A stretch of 64,000 bases of DNA from Hoeflea algicola (GTDB lineage: Bacteria > Pseudomonadota > Alphaproteobacteria > Rhizobiales > Rhizobiaceae): contig NZ_JAOVZR010000001.1 in assembly GCF_026619415.1 (NCBI RefSeq), forward strand, positions 4,634,501 through 4,698,500, read 5' to 3'. The notes under the pieces were generated by a model that saw only the letters and a list, made by a program, of their open reading frames with translations, made no database searches and was not told where the DNA came from. Both the position numbers and the translations under genes were made by a program. Below are positions 56,387-64,000 of the stretch, one piece after another (position 1 is the first letter of the stretch; each line of letters starts with the position of its first letter).

Positions 56387-57985
56387 TCAGAAATCCGTCG
56401 CCACGCCGCCTTCGCGTTTGCGCCGGTTGACGAAATCGTCGAGTTCATCAGCGATGCCCGGATCAAGCGCAGGCGCTTCGTAATGGGCCAGTGTTTCCTT
56501 CCAGACACGGTTGGCGTGCTCGAAAGTGGTCGGTTGACCGGCCAGGCTCCAACTCTCGAAATTACGCCAGTCCGACAGGATCGGCGAGTAGAACGCGCTC
56601 TCGTAACGCGACAGCGTATGTGCGGTTCCGAAATAATGTCCGCCCGGTCCCACTTCGCTGATGGCGTCCATCGCCAGCGCGTCGGTGCTGGTGTCGAGCG
56701 GGGTGAGGAATTCCGCCACCATCTGCAGCATGTCGACGTCGAGAATGAATTTCTCGAACGAAGCTGTCAGTCCGCCCTCCATCCAGCCCGCTGCATGCAT
56801 GATGAAATTGCCGCCGCCCTGGATGACGCCCCAGAGCGACATCATCGATTCATAGGCGGACTGGGCATCAAGCGTGTTGGCCGCGCAGGTGTTGGAGGTC
56901 CGGTAGGGTATCCCGTAGCGTCGCGCCAGTTGCCCGCCCGCCATCACTGCCTTCATGTATTCCGGGGTGCCAAACGCAGGCGCGCCTGATTTCATGTCTA
57001 CATTGGAGGTGAAGCCGCCATAGACCACCGGAGCGCCGGGGCGCACGATCTGTGTAAACGCGATGCCCGCCAGCGCTTCGGCGTTCTGCTGCACCAGCGC
57101 ACCGGCAATGGTGACCGGGGCCATGGCGCCGGCCAGGGTAAACGGCGTGATCACCACCACCTGGTTGCGCCCCGACATTTCCATAATACCCTGCAGCATC
57201 GGCGCGTCGTAGCGAAGCGGTGACGAGGCGTTGATGATGGTAAACAGCGATGGCTCCGCATCCATCTGTTCGACGCTGATGCCGCGCCCGATGCGGGCGA
57301 TCTCAAGTGCATCAAGATTACGCTCCCTGCCCAGGGAATAGGCATGGAACGGCTTGTCGGTGAGTTTGACCAGATCCGAAAGGCAATCGAGGTGGCGGAC
57401 CGAGGCGTGCAGATCCGTCGGCTCGACCGGATAGCCACCGGTCATGTGGATGATATCGTAGCTCTGCGCCAGCTTGATCATGTTGCGGAAGTCGGCCTGG
57501 GTGCCGGTGCGGCGACCATTGTCCTTGTCGGAGCAATAGGGGGCGGAGGCGACCTGGCCGAATGCAATGTTGCGGCCGCCAATTTCGATGTTGCGTTCGC
57601 TGTTGCGGGCATGCAGCGTAAACGGGCCGGGGGCCTTGGTGACCAGGCTCATCACCAGATCTCGATCAAACCTCACCCGTTCGCTGCCGGGTCTGACATC
57701 CGCGCCAGCCGCCTTGAGCAATTCGCGAGCCTCCGCCAGCATGAAATCCATGCCGATTTCTTCGAGCACTTTGAGCGACGCTTCGTGGATCGCGTCGAGC
57801 CCTTCTTCCGACAGAAGCAGCGAAGGCTGCTGGGTATTGAGTATCGAACGATAGCGCAGGGTCACCGGCGCCTTGCGGCCCTTGCCCCTGTCTCCACCCC
57901 GGCCGCCACCGGCTCGTCTGCGGCGTTCCGGAGCACCGGCGGTATTTTCGATCGCGGCGGGGAAAATATCATCGATGCTGCTCAT
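56387..57985 (-). CDS. MttB-family methyltransferase, non-pyrrolysine type
   Basis: 532 residues. Belongs to the trimethylamine methyltransferase (MttB) superfamily: TLRYRSILNTQQPSLLLSEE, GMDFMLAEARELLKAAGADV, TGGYPVEPTDLHASVRHLD, and SNTCAANTLDAQSAYESMM in the region where Methanosarcina MttB has pyrrolysine. No in-frame amber codon interrupts it, so it is the non-Pyl type; a characterised relative (MtgB) demethylates glycine betaine with a corrinoid partner. No corrinoid protein gene is near. N-terminus is Arg/Gly-rich. Stop abuts the EamA stop. Confidence 0.88.
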   Translation of the reverse strand: MSSIDDIFPAAIENTAGAPERRRRAGGGRGGDRGKGRKAPVTLRYRSILNTQQPSLLLSEEGLDAIHEASLKVLEEIGMDFMLAEARELLKAAGADVRPGSERVRFDRDLVMSLVTKAPGPFTLHARNSERNIEIGGRNIAFGQVASAPYCSDKDNGRRTGTQADFRNMIKLAQSYDIIHMTGGYPVEPTDLHASVRHLDCLSDLVKLTDKPFHAYSLGRERNLDALEIARIGRGISVEQMDAEPSLFTIINASSPLRYDAPMLQGIMEMSGRNQVVVITPFTLAGAMAPVTIAGALVQQNAEALAGIAFTQIVRPGAPVVYGGFTSNVDMKSGAPAFGTPEYMKAVMAGGQLARRYGIPYRTSNTCAANTLDAQSAYESMMSLWGVIQGGGNFIMHAAGWMEGGLTASFEKFILDVDMLQMVAEFLTPLDTSTDALAMDAISEVGPGGHYFGTAHTLSRYESAFYSPILSDWRNFESWSLAGQPTTFEHANRVWKETLAHYEAPALDPGIADELDDFVNRRKREGGVATDF

Positions 57986-58185
57986 GTGGGCTGCTCCCGT
58001 TCGCTTCGCGTTGTCGAGACCGGTCAGTCAACCGGCATGTGTGGCTGTTCTGGCTTCAATCCCAACGCTATGCCGGGTTTACATTTCCCGCAAGCCGGTC
58101 AAGTGCCCATAATTCAACCCTGTCCCGCAAGCGAGATCGGTTGATCCGAACAGTTTCGCAAAAGCCGCCCGGTTTAAACCGGTGA

Positions 58186-61100
58186 TTGTTGGTTAACACT
58201 TTCTTTAAGACCGGTCTGCAATGTGAACGGGCTGGAAAAACCAATGCATACATCGACGAGGGCGGACGAGTGGGAGACGCGGGAAGCAAAGAGAGCGATG
58301 AAACGCTGGCAAACGCCTGCGCCCAGATTGCCAGCGATCCGAATCCGGCCTTCATCAAGGATTCCGAGCTTCGCTATGTCGCGGTCAATACGGCCTATGC
58401 GAAGCTGTGGGATTGCCAGTCGGCATCTTTGATTGGCCAGCAAAGTCATCAGCATTTCGATTCGGTAGAACAGAACGACCGCGATGAAAAGGAACGGCGC
58501 AGCCTGGTATTCGGCAAGGATCAGGTGGCCTTGTTTGCGCACCCGCTCAAGGGCGGCCGTTACCGGGTGCGGATTCATCGCAAACGGCAGGCCTGCGGCA
58601 AGACCTTCATTGTCGGTCATTTCGAGGCGATTGCCGGGGTCCGGTTCGAATCAGGGCAGGGACAGAACGTGTCCACGGCTCCAAGTGTCCCGAAGCCACC
58701 CGAACAGGAAGTCGCCCTGCGCGGCCATCATAAATTGCTGCATGCGGCAATCGAAACCATGATCCAACCGGTTGCTGTGCTCGACGCAGACAGAAACCTG
58801 ATTGTTACAAGCCGTCATTACCATCATGCCGAGGGTCCATGGCAGGAGACGCCGTTGCCAGACGGTGGCGTTCTGCGCACCGCCGTGGCGAGCGTGGACG
58901 ACGACAGTGATCGCCAAGCCGGCGACGAACAGGTCCGGCGCGATCATTCGCCCGGCAGCATGCTTGCACGGCAGGACGAAAATTCGCTGCTGGCGCGGTT
59001 AAACGAAATGTTCGACCAGATCGACGTCGGCATCGTGCTGTTCGATCCCGATGACATGCTGGTTTATCTCAACCCGGCGATGCATGCGATCACCGCGCCT
59101 GATTACAGTCTGCAGGTAGGCACATCCTTGCTGACAGTGCTCGAGACAACCTGCCCGGTCAGCGCCGAAACCGACGCTGTCGGTCGGAAGGCCTGGATAG
59201 AGCGGCGGCTGGTTGCGCATCGCCAGTTTGGCCGTGCAACTGTTGAGCAGCTTCGCAACGGTCGCTGGTTGCGCATCGTCAACCGCACGTTCGGCGATGG
59301 CTACACGCTCGGCCTGCGCGTTGATGTCACCGAACTTAAGGAACGGGAGGCCGCCCTTCAGACCCATGTCGCGCAAAACGAGTTGTTCCGTGCGATCCTT
59401 GATGAAATGCCGGTCTCCAGCTTCGTCAAGGACAAGGATTTCCGCTATACCTACGTCAACCGCGCTCATGGCCAGCTGACCGGGTTCAGCCGGGACGAGA
59501 TGATCGGCAAGGACGATTTCGACATTTTCGGCGAGCAAGGGCACGAACTGCGTGAGGCCGACAGCGAGGTGATGAACGGGCAAGTGCTTGTCGAGCGCGA
59601 GGTTGAACTGACCACCGGCAGCGGAAAACGTCTTCAACTGATCGACCGCAAGATCGTCTTCACCGACCCCGGCGGACAGCGGTATCTGCTGGGCACGACG
59701 CTTGATGTAAGTGAGCGCAAAAGCCGCGAAGAAGAGATATTCGAGGCGCAGCGGATCGCCGAGGTGCATCGCTCCGATCTCGAAAGCGCAATCGACGCCA
59801 TGCATATGGGAGTCGTCGTCGTCGACCGCGATCTCAATATCGAGCTCATCAATGACGCGTTTTTCGATATCTGGAAGATCGCGCCGGATGACGCCTATAT
59901 CGGCAAATCCTTCCGCAAGTTGATTGATGTCAATCGGCACAACGGCGTGTACGATGTCGAAGACGGAGAATTCGAAGACTACGTCGAAGCCCGGATGACG
60001 GAAATTCGTGGTGGCTATGTCGAGCCGCGCGAGTTTGCCCGTGCCGACGGTCAGACCGTTATTTTTTCAGTCCGTGCCTTGTCTGAAAACAAGCGTATGA
60101 TTTCCTATTTCGACATCACCGAACTCAAGCAGCGCGAAGAAGAGCTCAAATGCGCCCGCGCCGAGATCGAGCGCACCAGCGAACTGCTGCGCGGCGCTGC
60201 CGGCGCCATGGCGCAAGGGCTGCTTGTAACCCGGGACGGCGAGATCCAGTTTTCCAATGATGCTTTCCAGGACTTGCTCGAGATACCACCGAAGGTGGTG
60301 ACGCCCGGAACCCGTCTGGAGGAGTACTTTGATTATTGTCTGGCACGTGGCGATTACGGCAACGACGATAACGCTGAGGCAACCCGGGCGAAAATAGTCG
60401 ACAACCATCGCAAAGCGGTGGCGCATTCACTCGAACGGCAGACAACCGGAGAACGCTGGCTCAGGATCGATGCAAAGCCGACCGCAAACCGGTCGATGAT
60501 CATCACCTATACCGACATTACCGAATCCAAGAACCGCGAAGCCGAACTCAAGGATTTGCTCGGCAAGGCGGAGATCGCCGATCGTGCCAAGTCCGAATTT
60601 CTGGCCAATATGAGCCATGAAATTCGCACCCCGATGAACGGTGTGCTGGGCATGGCGGAATTGCTCTCGCGTACTGAACTGGATACCAGACAGCGCACCT
60701 TTACCGACATTATCGTCAAATCCGGCAGCGCACTGCTGACCATCATCAATGATATCCTCGATTTTTCCAAGATCGATGCCGGGCAATTGGTTCTCGATTC
60801 AGCGCCGTTTGACTTGCGCGAGACCATTGAGGATGTCGCCACGCTGATTTCCAGTCGGGCCGCGGAGAAGGACATCGAGTTGATCGTCCGGATCGATCCG
60901 GCGCTTCCGGCGCAGGTTGTCGGTGACATGGGGCGAGATCCGTCAGATCGTCACCAACCTCGCCGGCAATGCCATCAAATTCACAGAGACAGGTCACGTT
61001 CTGATCGAGTTGACCGGCACCTCTGCTGCTGAAGACATGATTGATTTCAAGTTGCAGGTTCAGGACACAGGCATGGGTATCCCGCCTGAAAAGCTTGAGG

Positions 61101-62254
61101 CGGTGTTCGACAAGTTCTCACAGGTCGACAATTCCTCCACCCGGCGTCACGAGGGGACCGGCCTGGGCTTGGCCATCACCTCGCGGTTGGTCAGCCTGAT
61201 GGGTGGCAAGATCGGTGCCACCAGCACCCCGGGAGAGGGCTCGGTGTTCACCGTTGAGTTGCCGATGGCCATTGACCGCCAGGCTGCACCGGATCGGATC
61301 GTGCCGGTCGACGTCAGCGGGTCGCGAATCCTCGTTATCGATGACAATGCCGTCAATCGCGAGATCCTGATCGAACAGCTCACGGCCTGGGGGTTTGATG
61401 CCTGCGCCGCGGTCTCGGGACAGGAGGGGATAGATGTCCTGCGCGCAGCCAGCGATGTCGGTGTCACCGTGGATGCTGTCGTGCTTGACTATCACATGCC
61501 GGATATGGACGGAGTGGCCACCGCCTGCGCCATCCGCGAGACGCACGGTTCGCGCTCGCTGCCGATCGTCATGTTAACCTCGATGGACGTGAGATCGTCC
61601 GAGACGAATTTCTTCCATGGCGTGGTCCAGGCGACGCTGATGAAGCCTGCGAGATCGTCACTTCTGTTGGAAACCATTGTTGATATTTTGCAGGTCGCGG
61701 CTCAGCCCCGGTCAAAGGCCGCTGCGGTGCCGCCGCCGGCCGATGCCGCGTCACCTGTGGCCACCGTCGCACCGGTTTCGCAGTCCGTTTCACCGAACAA
61801 GCCCGAGTCCCGCGGTCAGGTCGATGCGCCGGCTGCTCCGGCACGCGGATCGATCGACATCCTTGTGGCCGAGGACAACGAGGTCAACCAGATCGTCTTC
61901 ACCCAGATCCTTGAAGATCTTGGCGTGCGTTACAAGATTGCCGACAATGGCGGCAGCGCCTTCAATATGTGGAAGACAATGCGCCCGGCGCTGGTCCTGA
62001 TGGATGTCTCGATGCCGGTGATGAATGGCCACCAGGCGACCCAGGCGATCCGCGAAGCCGAAGCAGCTGACCCCGAGCTTGGCCATACCCCGGTGATTGG
62101 CGTTACCGCCCATGCGCTCACCGGCGACAAGGAGCGCTGCCTGGCAGCGGGCATGGATGATTATCTTTCCAAGCCGATCAGCCCGGAGAAGCTGGACGCG
62201 AAAATCCACGAATGGCTTCCGGCCGAAATCGCCGCGCGCATCAATCGGGCATGA
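58186..62254 (+). pseudogene. Large PAS hybrid sensor histidine kinase with two receiver domains (frameshifted here)
   Basis: About 1,355 residues if joined. No membrane helix. Several PAS domains (for example PAFIKDSELRYVAVNTAYAK, DKDFRYTYVNRAHGQLTGFS) fill the first ~790 residues; the dimerisation helix has FLANMSHEIRTPMNG with His811. The frame is lost at a run of four G (60930-60933). In the next frame NLAGNAIKFTETGHVLIELT and GTGLGLAITSRLV (ATPase), then receiver 1 (DYHMPDMDG) and receiver 2 (AEDNEVNQIVF, LMDVSMPVMNG, SKPI) follow. Start TTG 58186 or GTG 58270. Ligand unknown. Confidence 0.86.
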
Positions 62255-62273
62255 GCCAGGTGGTCTGAGCTAT

Positions 62274-63008
62274 TTAGCCGATGAGCCGGCCCACGCTCAT
62301 GTCGCGCTTTCCCACGTGTCCGGGACGTTTTTCAACGGCAAAGCCTGCCGCCTGCAGATTGCGCCGCACCCATCCGGCCGCCGAATAGGTTGCCGCAGTC
62401 CCACCTGGAGCGGTTTTCTGCGCGACCGCGCCCAGCAGCTCTGCCGACCACATTTCCGGATTGCGTGCGGGGGAAAAGCCGTCAAGATACCAGGCATCGG
62501 CTAGCAGCCGGGCCTCGCCCAGACGTAACAGCGCCTGGCCATGATGGATCCGCAGGCTCACCGTTTTTGATCCGCTGACAAACTCCAGCTCAATGTCGCC
62601 TTCCGGGCGCTGCGGCCAGGTATCGGTCAGTTGCTGGCTGCGGCCTGCAAGATCCGGCCAGGCCGAAAGTGCGCGCAACATCGTTTCGCGTGAGAGAAGA
62701 TGAAGCTCGAACGAGTGAAACTCCAGCCTCGCCCCTTCCGGTGCGGCCATTTGCCAAGCCGACCAGGTCTCGATGAAGTTCAGTCCGGTGCCGAACCCGA
62801 GTTCGCCGATTGTGAACACATTGCTGCCGGCAAACCGCTCCGGCAGATCGTTTCCGGCCAAAAATACATGTCGGCACTCCGACCGGCCATCGGTCTTGGA
62901 ATAATAGAAGTCGCCAAATTCCTCTGAATAAGGCATATCGCCCTCGCGCCAGGACAGTTGGTCTGGGGCGCTCGGTTTGGTTTCATTTGGGTCGGGGAGT
63001 GTGTTCAT
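62274..63008 (-). CDS. mnmD: MnmD, tRNA (mnm5s2U34) methyltransferase
   Basis: 244 residues. Residues ~15-35 read PDQLSWREGDMPYSEEFGDF Y, then the SAM motif GELGFGTGLNFIET, and YLDGFSPARNPEMWSAELL near 175, all conserved in the methyltransferase half of MnmC. It adds the last methyl of 5-methylaminomethyl-2-thiouridine at the wobble base of some tRNAs. In Escherichia coli it is fused to an FAD oxidase; here the possible oxidase is a separate gene, head to head, whose ATG overlaps this one. Confidence 0.9.
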   Translation of the reverse strand: MNTLPDPNETKPSAPDQLSWREGDMPYSEEFGDFYYSKTDGRSECRHVFLAGNDLPERFAGSNVFTIGELGFGTGLNFIETWSAWQMAAPEGARLEFHSFELHLLSRETMLRALSAWPDLAGRSQQLTDTWPQRPEGDIELEFVSGSKTVSLRIHHGQALLRLGEARLLADAWYLDGFSPARNPEMWSAELLGAVAQKTAPGGTAATYSAAGWVRRNLQAAGFAVEKRPGHVGKRDMSVGRLIG

Positions 63009-64000
63009 GATGGTTGGCGATAGCCGCGTGGCGCACGGTGGTCAAGCCGCGCCCGATCTGCTGATCGCCGGCGCCGGCGTGACCGGCCTGTGGCTGGCGT
63101 TGAAGGCGGCGCGCGTTGGCCTGTCGGTATTGTTGGCCGAGCGCGCCCATGTCGGCGCCGGCGCCAGCGGCGGGTTTCTGGGTGCGCTGATGCCGCACAG
63201 CCCCGAGCGCTGGAATGGCAAGAAGGATTTCCAGTTTCGCGCACTTGTCGATCTGGAGAGCGAAATCGCCACGCTGGAGGCAGAAACCGGCCTGAGTTGC
63301 GGCTACCGCCGCGTCGGCCGACTGATGCCGCTGACCAGCGAGCGGGCACGGACCACCGCGCTTGAGCGAATTGCCGAGGCGAAAGCCAACTGGGGCGATC
63401 GTTTTGGCTTTGAGGTCAACCATACCCCCGACCGTCACAATTGGCCCAACATCGTTTCCGCGCCGCGCGGGCTGGTTCACGAAACCCTGTCGGCGCGGCT
63501 GATGCCACCGGCCCTGACTGCGGCTCTGGCTGCGCGTCTGGCGACAATGCCAAATGTCGATATTCGCCTCGGCGTTGGCCTGCTCTCGATCGACAGGCAG
63601 GAAAGCGTCGCCCATCTCTCGGATGGATCGGCCATCGGTTTCGGCCATCTTGCACTGGCCAATGGCGTTGACGCTTTTGCCTTTCTGGCCGCCGCGGCGG
63701 ACCAGCCATCGGTATCTCTTGGTGGCCCGATCAAGGGGCAGGCGGCGCTGTTTGACGCCGATGCATCGCCGGATCTGCCGTTGGTTTATGATGACGGCAT
63801 CTATGTGATCGCCCATGACAGTGGCCAGGTTGCGGTCGGTTCGACCAGCGAACGTGAATTCGATGATCCGCACGGCACCGATGTGCTGCTGGACGATGTG
63901 ATCAAGGGCGCTCGCAGGCTCTGCCCGCTGATCAGGCATGCGCCGGTGGTGCAGCGCTGGGCCGGGCTGCGGCCGCGTGCCATTGGTCGCGACCCGATGC
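63007..64000 (+). CDS. FAD-dependent oxidoreductase (DAO family), 5' part
   Basis: Open to the end of the window, so at least 331 residues and no stop. The N-terminus has the FAD motif LLIAGAGVTGLWLALKAARVG followed by ERAHVGAGASGG (parts of the D-amino-acid-oxidase/MnmC(o) family), then RRVGRLMPLTS and YDDGIYVIAHDSGQVAVGST. GGGGAG lies seven bases before the first ATG, inside mnmD on the other strand. It may be the MnmC oxidase half or a glycine/D-amino-acid-oxidase-like enzyme; the context with mnmD favours the former. Confidence 0.8.
   Translation, partial: MMVGDSRVAHGGQAAPDLLIAGAGVTGLWLALKAARVGLSVLLAERAHVGAGASGGFLGALMPHSPERWNGKKDFQFRALVDLESEIATLEAETGLSCGYRRVGRLMPLTSERARTTALERIAEAKANWGDRFGFEVNHTPDRHNWPNIVSAPRGLVHETLSARLMPPALTAALAARLATMPNVDIRLGVGLLSIDRQESVAHLSDGSAIGFGHLALANGVDAFAFLAAAADQPSVSLGGPIKGQAALFDADASPDLPLVYDDGIYVIAHDSGQVAVGSTSEREFDDPHGTDVLLDDVIKGARRLCPLIRHAPVVQRWAGLRPRAIGRDPM

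Overview
The window reads as a chromosomal segment of a GC-rich alphaproteobacterium, most likely order Hyphomicrobiales (Rhizobiales). This is inferred from the style of the urease cluster, the form I cox cluster, the Anbu/alpha-E/ATP-grasp operon and many rhizobial-type proteins. A genus cannot be fixed from the sequence alone; a marine Hoeflea-like relative is only a guess.

Layout. 0-0.7 kb: 3' end of an AbrB-family membrane protein. 0.7-10.1 kb, minus strand: an aerobic CO dehydrogenase cluster coxC-M-S-L-D-E-F-G plus a MobA-like nucleotidyltransferase. CoxL is 809 residues and carries the form I active-site signature AYRCSFR with Cys388. 10.2 kb: an IS3-type transposase remnant. 10.4-19.7 kb: an uncharacterised nitrogen-compound module with two paralogous isochorismatase-like cysteine hydrolases, a branched-chain-amino-acid-type ABC transporter (livJ, livGFHM), an RpiR regulator, a glutamine-synthetase-like ligase and an N-formylglutamate amidohydrolase homologue. 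19.9-23.4 kb, minus: amidase, SDR and Gfo/Idh oxidoreductase. 23.6-32.7 kb, plus: ROK regulator, dipeptide-type ABC transporter and a penicillin-acylase-family hydrolase without signal peptide. 32.7-33.1 kb: integrase remnant beside tRNA-Arg(CCG). 33.4-42.3 kb: housekeeping and signalling genes, including PAS-GGDEF-EAL, a Dabb protein, an epimerase, an HI0933-type flavoprotein, a glycine-zipper lipoprotein and an M24-like protein. 42.4-51.2 kb: a urease cluster ureD-A-B-C-E-F-G interrupted by unrelated small genes. 51.2-55.1 kb, minus: ATP-grasp / alpha-E / transglutaminase / Anbu operon, a predicted peptide-modifying system of unknown product. 55.5-64 kb: EamA permease, MttB-family methyltransferase without an in-frame amber codon, a large PAS hybrid histidine kinase, MnmD, and a divergent FAD oxidoreductase running off the end.

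How it works together. The cell could oxidise atmospheric CO as an energy supplement while scavenging organic nitrogen: urea through urease, and amides or acylated amines through the two ABC-transporter modules. Transport, deacylation/deamidation and oxidation genes sit side by side under their own RpiR and ROK regulators.

Caution. Six otherwise intact genes (coxG, coxE, livG, the amidase, the transglutaminase, the hybrid kinase) are each split by a single-base indel. Five of these lie in short homopolymer runs, which looks more like residual sequencing error than gene decay. They are listed as pseudogenes because that is what the given sequence encodes.
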